Source: Terriglobia bacterium (lineage in GTDB: Bacteria; Acidobacteriota; Terriglobia; Versatilivoradales; Versatilivoraceae). Taken from it: 64,000 nt of DNA. The translations under genes were made by a program, and so were the position numbers. Below are positions 1 to 7,045 of the stretch, piece after piece. The stretch is from positions 1 through 64,000 of the forward strand of contig JAKUNG010000009.1 in the NCBI GenBank assembly GCA_022452285.1. The letters run 5' to 3'. Numbering within the stretch: the first letter of the stretch is position 1; each line of letters starts with the position of its first letter. Under the pieces are notes generated by a model. That model worked only from the letters and a program-made list of their open reading frames with translations, was not told where the DNA came from and searched no databases.

Positions 1-351
1 ATTATACCAACACCGGTATAGCTTCTGATCCTTATCGTATACTATGTTTGGATAGAGATTGTCATACCTCGGTTCCCATGTCTTGTCTTGTACCATCAAT
101 GGATTGGCTTTATGTTTCTTAACAGTACCAATCGCTAAACGAACATTTTGTTTTTTTTCTATCAGTCGATCATCTAACAATAAATATCGCGACCGAACCG
201 CATTCGCTTCTGTTAATTGAGAAGCGGCAACCGCAGAAGCAGGCGATGCGATTTCAGAAGAAGGGGGTGAGGATGAACATGAAGAAAAAACTATTATACA
301 GCTCATCAGTGAAACTACTTTTAAATACAAAATATTAATTTTCCCCACCAT
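1..351 (-). CDS. Secreted lipoprotein, glycosidase-like, 5' part only
   Basis: An open frame of 117 codons runs from an ATG at 349-351 down to base 1 with no stop, so the gene is cut by the window edge. The first 25 residues form a lipoprotein-type signal: lysines at 4 and 11, a hydrophobic stretch, then F-S-S-C25 followed by a serine/proline-rich linker. The segment around residues 82-117 (NPLMVQDKTWEPRYDNLYPN and then a tyrosine/aspartate-rich strand) resembles the first blade of five-bladed propeller glycosidases (GH32/43-like) and related secreted proteins. No good Shine-Dalgarno is visible. Being a surface lipoprotein that may act on glycans, it fits the sialidase-like genes at the other end of the window. 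The fold call is from pattern memory on a short fragment and is tentative; coding itself is well supported by the signal peptide. Confidence 0.7.
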   Translation of the reverse strand, partial: MVGKINILYLKVVSLMSCIIVFSSCSSSPPSSEIASPASAVAASQLTEANAVRSRYLLLDDRLIEKKQNVRLAIGTVKKHKANPLMVQDKTWEPRYDNLYPNIVYDKDQKLYRCWYN

Positions 352-483
352 TAACCGTCTTAAAGAAAATATTCGTTCTTAAACCATTTATACTGTTCAA
401 CACTTACACTCAATTTTCAAATAACCAACAATCCCTATTTCAGGTTTAATCACGGTTAGTCATTACTGAAAACATCCTACTGT

Positions 484-1509
484 TCATTCTTTAGACAATT
501 TTTTTCTAGAGGGGATATTCAGTACTTGGCACAATTCATCTTCAATTTGAACTCGAACGACCTCATTATCAATTAAAAATTGTCGAGCATTTTCTCTGCC
601 TTGCCCCATTCGTTCACCATTAATAGAATACCAAGCACCGCTTTTCTCGATAATTCCCTTTTCAACTCCCAGATCTAGAAGATCTCCTTCTTTCGAAATT
701 CCCAAACCATAGAGAATATCAAATTCAGCTTGACGAAAAGGAGGAGCAACTTTGTTTTTGACAATCTTCACTTTCGTTCGGTTACCTGTAATTTCGTCAC
801 CATCTTTTATAGCTGCAATACGACGAACATCTACACGAACAGAAGAATAAAACTTGAGAGCCCTGCCACCAGTTGTAGTCTCAGGATTTCCAAACATTAC
901 ACCAATTTTTTCTCGAATCTGGTTTATAAAAATCAAGCAGGTTTTAGATTTGGAAACAATACCTGTTAGCTTACGCAAAGCCTGTGACATTAACCTTGCT
1001 TGTAAGCCCATATGAGAATCTCCCATTTCTCCTTCTAATTCAGCCTTGGGAACTAAAGCAGCAACTGAGTCAACAATACATACATCTAAGGTACTACTAC
1101 GAACCAACATTTCGGAAATTTCTAGTGCCTGTTCTCCACTATCTGGCTGTGAAACAAGAAGGTTATCTACATCCACCCCTAGTTTTGAAGCATAAACGGC
1201 ATCTAAAGCATGTTCTGCATCTACAAAAGCAGCCATACCTCCTATTTTTTGAGCCTCTGCGATAATGTGAAGCGCCAGTGTAGTTTTGCCGCTAGATTCT
1301 GGACCAAAAATTTCAATTACCCGACCCCGGGGCATTCCTCCAATACCTAAAGCTGTATCAAAGGATAAGGATCCAGTTGAAATGATATTGCCATCGGTAA
1401 TGGTCTCTTTGCTACCAAGGCGCATTACTGATCCTTTTCCAAATTGCTTGTCTATCTGAGATAAAACCAAATCAACAGCCCGTTCACGCTCTGGTTGATT
1501 GTCCCCCAT
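484..1509 (-). CDS. recA: Recombinase RecA
   Basis: RecA forms ATP-dependent filaments on single-stranded DNA for homologous recombination and triggers LexA-type self-cleavage in the SOS response. The 341-residue product is normal length. The Walker A motif GPESSGKT lies at residues 69-76, Walker B around VDSVAALVP, and the [10 protein letters not shown] and [12 protein letters not shown] segments of the L1/L2 region are intact. The ATG start is fixed by a strong purine-rich Shine-Dalgarno (AGGGAGGAG, 2 nt before the ATG). It lies 74 nt downstream of the hydroxyacyl-CoA dehydrogenase gene on the same strand; a long inverted repeat in that gap is a candidate control site. Identification is certain. 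Confidence 0.99.
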   Translation of the reverse strand: MGDNQPERERAVDLVLSQIDKQFGKGSVMRLGSKETITDGNIISTGSLSFDTALGIGGMPRGRVIEIFGPESSGKTTLALHIIAEAQKIGGMAAFVDAEHALDAVYASKLGVDVDNLLVSQPDSGEQALEISEMLVRSSTLDVCIVDSVAALVPKAELEGEMGDSHMGLQARLMSQALRKLTGIVSKSKTCLIFINQIREKIGVMFGNPETTTGGRALKFYSSVRVDVRRIAAIKDGDEITGNRTKVKIVKNKVAPPFRQAEFDILYGLGISKEGDLLDLGVEKGIIEKSGAWYSINGERMGQGRENARQFLIDNEVVRVQIEDELCQVLNIPSRKKLSKE

Positions 1510-1548
1510 TTCTCCTCCCTTGCACCTCTTTTGAGGTTGTCAATTTTT

Positions 1549-1579
1549 GTTCCGCAGATCTTAGGTAGTATAACGGAAC
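1549..1579. promoter_or_regulatory. Inverted repeat upstream of recA, candidate operator
   Basis: GTTCCG at 1549-1554 and CGGAAC at 1574-1579 form a perfect 6-bp inverted repeat with a 19-bp spacer in the 74-bp gap before recA. Read on the recA strand, the spacer starts with TTATACT, a fair -10 box. The half-sites resemble the GAAC/GTTC half-sites of several LexA boxes, but the spacing is longer than in known ones. It is not followed by a T-run on the reverse strand, so a terminator is unlikely. Confidence 0.3.
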
Positions 1580-1583
1580 TTCA

Positions 1584-2468
1584 TTATCTTTTTTTTGAAT
1601 CTTTACTACTATCATAAACATAAAATCCTTGCCCACTTTTTCTGCCTAAAAATCCCCCTAACACCATTTTCTTCAATAGTGGGCAAGGTCTATACTTACT
1701 ATCCTTAAAATCACTATGAAGAGTTTCCATGATATCTAAACAAACATCAAGCCCTATCAAGTCTGCCAAAGCCAAAGGCCCTAAAGGGTGTTTCATCCCT
1801 AGCTTCATAATCGAGTCCACTTCTTCCGGAGACCCTACCCTTTCATAAACACAGAAAATAGCCTCATTGATCATTGGAATTAGCACCCTATTAGACACAA
1901 AGCCAGGAGAATCATTAATTGTAATTGGAGTTTTCTTTAGACTTTTCACAACCTCACATATGACAGACAAAGTTTTTTCAGAAGTCTTCAAGCCTCTCAC
2001 TACCTCAACTAACGGCATCAAAGGTACAGGATTCATAAAATGCATCCCCACAGAACGTCTAGGAAATCCAGCTGCTGCGCCAAGCTGAGTAATTGAAATA
2101 GAGGAAGTGTTTGAAGCAAAAATAGTCTTTTTACTACAAATTTTCCCCATCTGTGAAAAAATTCCTAGCTTGAGATCCAGCTTTTCGGTAACTGCTTCAA
2201 TTACCAAATCTACATCTGCTAATGGTAGCAAACTTGTCACAGCTCTAAAATTTTTTAAAATGATATCTTTTTGCCTAGAATTCAGTCGGCCTTTCTCTAC
2301 TTCCCTAGTCAATCCCTTTTTAATCTGTTTTGAAGCTGATGTTAGCTGTTTTAAAATAGGATCGCTTAAGATCACTTGCCAACCGCTCTGTATGAAAACC
2401 TGAGCAATGCCTTGACCCATTGTTCCTGCACCCACAATCCCAACATAACTCATTGGTTTAACCGCCAT
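1584..2468 (-). CDS. 3-hydroxybutyryl-CoA (3-hydroxyacyl-CoA) dehydrogenase
   Basis: NAD(P)-dependent oxidation or reduction of 3-hydroxyacyl-CoA, used in fatty-acid breakdown or butyrate/PHB-type metabolism in the cytosol. The Rossmann glycine motif VGAGTMGQG is at residues 12-20; the catalytic histidine is in [18 protein letters not shown]; the C-terminal domain has [12 protein letters not shown] and [15 protein letters not shown]. At 294 residues it is the single-function short form (Hbd/FadB2 type), not a fused FadB. M6 (MSYVGIVG) is a second possible start; neither start has a clear ribosome site. It stands alone, divergent from the VWFA gene and upstream of recA, so no partner enzymes of the pathway are visible here. 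Confidence 0.93.
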   Translation of the reverse strand: MAVKPMSYVGIVGAGTMGQGIAQVFIQSGWQVILSDPILKQLTSASKQIKKGLTREVEKGRLNSRQKDIILKNFRAVTSLLPLADVDLVIEAVTEKLDLKLGIFSQMGKICSKKTIFASNTSSISITQLGAAAGFPRRSVGMHFMNPVPLMPLVEVVRGLKTSEKTLSVICEVVKSLKKTPITINDSPGFVSNRVLIPMINEAIFCVYERVGSPEEVDSIMKLGMKHPLGPLALADLIGLDVCLDIMETLHSDFKDSKYRPCPLLKKMVLGGFLGRKSGQGFYVYDSSKDSKKR

Positions 2469-2629
2469 AGTTTTTATCTAAAAATAAGAACAATCAGAAT
2501 TTCTAATTTATTTTATCGACTCATGATCTAGCAGTTCAAAAAAATTGATAGAACTAATTCTAGGTGATTTATCGTGTACCACTGCAAGAGTGATTAAATC
2601 ATTTACCTCCAGATAACTCTAAAGGGGTA

Positions 2630-2658
2630 TTTACGGATAAGCTAAACCTCTTTATAAT
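2630..2658 (+). promoter_or_regulatory. Sigma-70-type promoter for the first VWFA gene
   Basis: TTTACG (2630-2635), 17 bp, TATAAT (2653-2658). The perfect -10 box ends only 4 bases before the ATG at 2663, so the transcript should start at or inside that codon. Either the mRNA is leaderless or translation starts at the GTG at 2690, which has GGAG six bases upstream. Confidence 0.6.
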
Positions 2659-2662
2659 TTAC

Positions 2663-3634
2663 ATGGATCCTCTATCCTTGGAGAAACTAGTGAAGCAACT
2701 AAAACAATCCCGAAACTATCGAGATATTTATACTATAACTCTGTGCCTGATCACTATTCTAACCATTGCACTAGTAAGATCTACCTTTTCATCCCAAGAA
2801 AAAATCACCACCCTACGAGTCGATGTAAACCTAGTCAATATACTTTGTACAGTTCAAAGTAAGCAAGGACAACTAATCAATACTTTAAACAAAAATGATT
2901 TTCTTTTAAAGGAAGATGGGAAAACACAAAAAATTATACATTTTTCCCGAGAAGTTACCTTGCCACTTACTCTAGCAGTACTAATTGATACAAGTCCAAG
3001 TGTACAAAATATTCTGAGCTTAGAACAACAAACAGCTGTTGAATTCCTCAAAAGTGTTCTTGGTAAACAAGATCTAGCAATGTTAATGAATTTTGACCGA
3101 AGTGTTTCTTTAATCCAAGACTTTACAACTAGTATCAGACATCTGGAAAAATCAATTTATTCTGTATCAATTGGTGGTGGTACTTCATTACACGATGCCA
3201 TTTTCTTGGCTAGTGATGAGAAGTTAAAATTTGAAACCGGTCGTAAAGCCATTATTCTTATTAGTGATGGGGCCGACACTACAAGTAAACTCAAACGAAA
3301 AGAGGCTATTGAAGCAGCTCAGCGTGCAGATACAATTATCTATTCCATCTCCAATAGGATCGGTGGATTTTTCGGAGCTAATCGAGGCAGTCCAGGTACA
3401 CTAAAAAGGTATGCCCGAGCTACTGGAGGAACTGCCTTTTTTCCTAAAAAGCCACAAAATTTTAAGAAGGCATTTGATGCAATTGAAAAAGAATTGCGGA
3501 GTCAGTACCTTCTAAGCTACCAATCTTCGAATCGGAATCAGAATGGAAAGTATCGTTCTATTAAAATCAGGCTTCCCAAAAAAAAAGGACTACGGGTTAA
3601 AGCCAGAAAAGGTTACTATGCCTCGACCTTGTAA
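2663..3634 (+). CDS. Secreted VWFA-domain protein (Acidobacteriota type), copy 1
   Basis: Predicted extracytoplasmic protein with one von Willebrand factor A domain, of the family common in Acidobacteriota (TIGR03436-like); its cellular role is unknown, metal-dependent protein binding is the general VWA function. A membrane segment lies at about residues 24-40. The N-terminal strand domain (about 48-98) ends in VLIDTSPSVQ, the DxSxS MIDAS motif; the threonine is in GGGTSLHDAI and the last aspartate in LISDGADTT, so metal binding should be intact. The C-terminus YLLSYQSSNRNQNGKYRSIK and KARKGYYA is the typical ending. The ATG given is the longest option; the promoter position and a GGAG/GTG pair favour a start at 2690 (residue 10). 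The next gene overlaps its last 17 bases. Two paralogues lie at 12.5-14.6 kb. Confidence 0.88.
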   Translation: MDPLSLEKLVKQLKQSRNYRDIYTITLCLITILTIALVRSTFSSQEKITTLRVDVNLVNILCTVQSKQGQLINTLNKNDFLLKEDGKTQKIIHFSREVTLPLTLAVLIDTSPSVQNILSLEQQTAVEFLKSVLGKQDLAMLMNFDRSVSLIQDFTTSIRHLEKSIYSVSIGGGTSLHDAIFLASDEKLKFETGRKAIILISDGADTTSKLKRKEAIEAAQRADTIIYSISNRIGGFFGANRGSPGTLKRYARATGGTAFFPKKPQNFKKAFDAIEKELRSQYLLSYQSSNRNQNGKYRSIKIRLPKKKGLRVKARKGYYASTL

Positions 3635-4493
3635 TACTATTCCCCCAAGTATTTCAAAATCTTTCCTAAAACACATTTATGCTTTAAAAGTCTCCTCTTT
3701 GTTTGCCTGGCTATTGTTAAGTCCATTGACTCTCGTGTATACATCTATGGCTGATGTTATTCCAAGTAAAGATGGAAAGACAGTTAGAACTATGCCTTCA
3801 GTAATTAAACGATCTATCACAGCTTATGGCGGCCAAGCAAAGATTCTTTCACTGAAATCCTTCCTGTTTGAATATCAGGTAAAGTCAGTGTCTCCCAAAA
3901 CTTTAGAGCCAATTTTTATGAGAACTTATTTTAAAGATACAGACTTCTTCCGTTCTGAAGTCATTGATGGTAGGGTTCGAGTAATCACTGTTCTCGACAA
4001 AAATCAAGGTTTTGTGGAAGTTGATGGAACAAAAATAGCCCGTCCTGCAAAATCATTATCTCCTCTGCGAAATGAAACACTTTCTTTTCTGCGACCTGAT
4101 CTCTTGTTACTAATCTTCTCAAAATATCGTTATAGCGGTCATATTAAAGAAGAAGGACGTTCCCTTGAACAGGTTTTGATTTCAGGATTCATCGATAACG
4201 AATATATCCGAGGAAGACTTTCGATTAACAGCAAGTATTTTTTTGTTGAAAAATATGAATTTGAGATTGAGCGAGAAACTAAAGACGGAATTGGAATATT
4301 CCGGGGTCAGAATCATTACTTAAAGTACACTCAATTTGATGGATTTAAATTGCCTCATGAAATTATATCCCGGAGACCTACTAAAACTTCTAGAATCCTC
4401 GTCACAGCAGTTGCCCTCAACAAAGGTCCTGAGAAAAAAATCTTCCAGAAGATAACCGAACCTATCCCAAACAAAAACAAATCTGTTAATTAA
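3618..4493 (+). CDS. Secreted protein, possibly LolA-like fold, unknown function
   Basis: The reading frame is open from 3543, but the likely start is the ATG at 3618, preceded by AAAAGG and overlapping the end of the VWFA gene by 17 nt; this gives 291 residues. An N-terminal hydrophobic segment (roughly residues 20-43 of this version) looks like a signal peptide. The rest is rich in beta strands and starts with a segment around AYGGQAKILSLKS, a pattern I associate with LolA/RseB-like lipoprotein-sorting folds near Acidobacteriota envelope genes; no diagnostic catalytic motif is visible. Translational coupling suggests it works with the VWFA protein in the periplasm. The family call is an inference from general pattern only. 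Confidence 0.7.
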   Translation: MPRPCNTIPPSISKSFLKHIYALKVSSLFAWLLLSPLTLVYTSMADVIPSKDGKTVRTMPSVIKRSITAYGGQAKILSLKSFLFEYQVKSVSPKTLEPIFMRTYFKDTDFFRSEVIDGRVRVITVLDKNQGFVEVDGTKIARPAKSLSPLRNETLSFLRPDLLLLIFSKYRYSGHIKEEGRSLEQVLISGFIDNEYIRGRLSINSKYFFVEKYEFEIERETKDGIGIFRGQNHYLKYTQFDGFKLPHEIISRRPTKTSRILVTAVALNKGPEKKIFQKITEPIPNKNKSVN

Positions 4494-4552
4494 AGATATT
4501 TTTATTAAAAAGTCCAAAATAGACCATGCGAAAGAAAAATTAAAGAGAGCTA

Positions 4553-5350
4553 ATGTTAAAACATCAAAACGATGTCAAACAATTCATCCCAGTCGGTGTA
4601 TTGACCACTATGGCTTTTGTTTTTGTACTGATTATTTCTTCATGGCTTGCTCCTCAGTCATTCTCTGAAGAAGAAAGACTTCGTTCGGTCCTCCTACAAA
4701 TTTTAGTTGTCGCTGGAACACCACTTTTAGTAGTAAGAATCACAGGTCTTAAACTCCAGAACATTTTTAAATTACGCTTGATTTCTAGTTCTCATTTTTT
4801 TTTTGCAATCTTATTGGGAGTTTTCATCATACCTTGGTTAGAAGAAACTCTTCATTTTCAAAGTCAGTATAGTGAAAAGGTTTTTCTTTACGAACAACTA
4901 ACCCAAAAATGGATTCAGAGTTCATCTGGATGGAATTTAGTGTGGATTCTCCTCTCTATGGCTGTCATTCCATCCGTTTGTGAAGAATTGTTTTTTCGAG
5001 GTTTAATTCTTAATTTACTTGTTAGGTCAGGCAATTATACCCTAGCTATTATTATCTCCTCGCTCATGTTTGGAATTTTTCACCGAAACCTAGTGTTGAT
5101 CCTACCAGCTACCTTAGCTGGGGTTTTACTAGCAGTTCTAGTAACCCGAAGCGGCAGCCTGTTAACTGCTATGGCAAGCCACTTTATGGTTAATGCCACG
5201 ACAATCCTAGCGCTACACTTTGGAATTGCTTCTGTTTTCCCTTGGCTTGGAAAAACTATTCATGTTCCACTACATATTCTAATTTTTAGTGGTCTGGCAA
5301 TCCTTTTTCTGATTTGGAAATTAAAAAACACGGAAGGAACTACAAAATGA
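4553..5350 (+). CDS. CPBP-family intramembrane metalloprotease
   Basis: Multi-pass membrane protein of the CPBP/Abi family (relatives of eukaryotic Rce1), which cleaves or protects membrane-anchored peptides. About seven to eight hydrophobic segments are visible. The three signature motifs are present: EELFFRG with E144, E145 and R149, FGIFHRN with H177, and SHFMVN with H210 and N214, so it should be an active enzyme. It lies 59 bp after the LolA-like gene on the same strand, possibly in one transcript with the VWFA gene, and converges on tonB with only 19 bp between the stop codons. Substrate cannot be read from the sequence. Confidence 0.9.
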   Translation: MLKHQNDVKQFIPVGVLTTMAFVFVLIISSWLAPQSFSEEERLRSVLLQILVVAGTPLLVVRITGLKLQNIFKLRLISSSHFFFAILLGVFIIPWLEETLHFQSQYSEKVFLYEQLTQKWIQSSSGWNLVWILLSMAVIPSVCEELFFRGLILNLLVRSGNYTLAIIISSLMFGIFHRNLVLILPATLAGVLLAVLVTRSGSLLTAMASHFMVNATTILALHFGIASVFPWLGKTIHVPLHILIFSGLAILFLIWKLKNTEGTTK

Positions 5351-5369
5351 AGTGGTAAGTAAGTTATCA

Positions 5370-6605
5370 TCAACGCAATGAAAAATTTACTTCGATATTA
5401 AGAGCAACATCAACTGGTTTCCCCCCTTTCATTCCAGGTCGAAATTTCCACCGCTTCAGAGCTGCAATAGCATTTTCATCTAGTCCTAAACCCAAGCTTC
5501 GAATAACCTTAACAATTTCAATGCTACCATCCTTTCGAACAATTGCCGAAAGAACAACAACCCCCTGATACTTGGCTTTTCTAGCTTCTTCTGAGTATAT
5601 TGGTTCAATCCTACTTAGAATCGTTGGAGGAGATACTCCACCTCCTACCCTGTAAAGTCCACCCCCAATACCCCCACCTTTTCCGGGGCCAACTCCAGTT
5701 CCTTCCCCAGAACCAACACCAGAACCAGTTCCAGTTCCTATGCCACCGCCACTTCCTGGTCCTGGTGATGGAGGGCTAGGTATCCCTAGAGGATCACCAT
5801 AATCAGGTAGATCAATTGTTGGTAGCTGAGCAAGCTTTGGAACAACGACCGTTGGTTCTACCGGCAGCAAAGGTGTCGGCACAATAAATTTTGGCGTAGG
5901 AGGAGTAATCTGTCTGTTGGAAGGTCTCGGCAATCTTCCTTTAGAAGGAGGTTTAGGAGCTTTTAGACCTCCTCCTCCCCCTCCACCTGAAGGCTGAGGT
6001 CTAGGTAAATTAAGAATCAACGGAGTCTTTTGTACAAAATAAAGTTCCGTTTCATTGGCGGTAATATTGGGTCCTGCAATAAAAATGAGAGGTAATATAA
6101 TGATAGCAGCGACAAAACAAACATGCACCACTACTGACAAACCTACTGAACTGGATTTAAACTTATATTCCTTAAAGATTTCTGGCACTTCAACTGGCTG
6201 AGCTGTCACTTGAATTTCAGGAACTTCTTCTTTAAAAAGAAGAAACTTGAGGCCTGAAAAAATTTCTCGGTACCAGGGGATTTCCGTTATAAGGGCATCT
6301 GTATGAATGGGTTTCGATGTAATTTGATAATCTTTTTTCTGTCGACTAAATGCTGCAGAGAAATTAGACCAGAACCCTTTGTACCAAATCTTTTCTTCGC
6401 TAATCAATTGGGTCTCTACGGGTAAAGCAGTAATGTCATATCGCTTTTCCTCCTTAAAAAAAATCTGTTTAAGGTTGCCCAAAAAAGTACGAAACCAAGA
6501 CTCCTTCTGCACGACCAAATTCAAACTAGGTTTTGAATTACCTCGGTCTTGTTGCCCTTCAGAAACACTATTTTTGCTTGTTGGGCCTAACGGATTATTT
6601 TCCAT
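5370..6605 (-). CDS. TonB-family energy transducer with triple N-terminal repeat
   Basis: Inner-membrane-anchored protein that spans the periplasm and passes proton-motive force to outer-membrane TonB-dependent receptors. Unlike classical TonB it has about 150 cytoplasmic residues before the membrane segment (about 152-178). That region holds three repeats that start at W37, W74 and W111, exactly 37 residues apart, each of the form W[FY][RK]xx..., a charged middle, then [YQ]xITxxP[VI]. After the membrane come a Pro/Gly-rich linker (GGGGGGG run near 206-212, then PGPGSGGG-type repeats) and the TonB C-terminal domain (about 325-411: PPTILSRIEPIYSEEARKA, then GVVVLSAIV and LKRWKFRPG). No ExbB/ExbD pair is adjacent; the nearest is the tolQ/tolR pair at 35.7 kb. 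Confidence 0.9.
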   Translation of the reverse strand: MENNPLGPTSKNSVSEGQQDRGNSKPSLNLVVQKESWFRTFLGNLKQIFFKEEKRYDITALPVETQLISEEKIWYKGFWSNFSAAFSRQKKDYQITSKPIHTDALITEIPWYREIFSGLKFLLFKEEVPEIQVTAQPVEVPEIFKEYKFKSSSVGLSVVVHVCFVAAIIILPLIFIAGPNITANETELYFVQKTPLILNLPRPQPSGGGGGGGLKAPKPPSKGRLPRPSNRQITPPTPKFIVPTPLLPVEPTVVVPKLAQLPTIDLPDYGDPLGIPSPPSPGPGSGGGIGTGTGSGVGSGEGTGVGPGKGGGIGGGLYRVGGGVSPPTILSRIEPIYSEEARKAKYQGVVVLSAIVRKDGSIEIVKVIRSLGLGLDENAIAALKRWKFRPGMKGGKPVDVALNIEVNFSLR

Positions 6606-7045
6606 GATTTAAAGGCACATCCATATGCCATTACCTGAATAGTTTTGGTCCCACTAGAGCCTTTTATTATCTTTTTACTTTATTGTCAACTGTAATTCAA
6701 TTGGAACCTTTTTAGAAATCTATATGGTGCAGTTTACAAATTACGTAATGTTTCTAGACTAAACAATAGTTATCTTATATAAAAGATGAAGTAAATTCTG
6801 AAAGGGTTGCCTCCTTGAAAAATGTAGGAATTATCCATCTTTAACAAGAACCTGCTCAATAATACCATAATGCCACAGACGATCTCTCCAGAATCAATCT
6901 AGATTTCAAACAATTCTATAGTTATTAACTCTCTCATTTTATTGCCTTAATGCGGGCCACATAGACAAAGTAATATACTTTAATTATAATTTCCTTCTTA
7001 GATTTTCTCTTACATCTTGTTGGATTCTCCTTTTAATTAACTAAT
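6606..7045. other. 440-bp divergent intergenic region, tonB / ileS
   Basis: Very AT-rich, with no credible ORF or RNA gene. On the reverse strand it holds a good promoter for tonB at 6661-6689. No clear promoter, T-box or Shine-Dalgarno could be assigned to ileS on the forward strand. Confidence 0.6.
6661..6689 (-). promoter_or_regulatory. Promoter for tonB
   Basis: On the reverse strand a perfect TTGACA (6684-6689) is followed after exactly 17 bp by TAAAAG (6661-6666, four of six matches to TATAAT). The predicted start near 6654 leaves a leader of about 48 nt before the tonB ATG. Confidence 0.5.

Noticed and set aside
1524-1543. TTGACA upstream of recA as a promoter, with the small ACCTC/GAGGT hairpin
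   Set aside because: A perfect -35 box, but the 17-bp position falls on the Shine-Dalgarno and no -10 box follows before the ATG.
3543-3617. Upstream extension of the LolA-like gene (long overlap with the VWFA gene)
   Set aside because: The overlap would be 92 bp and residues 1-25 are shadow sequence of the VWFA C-terminus; the ATG at 3618 with AAAAGG is a better start.
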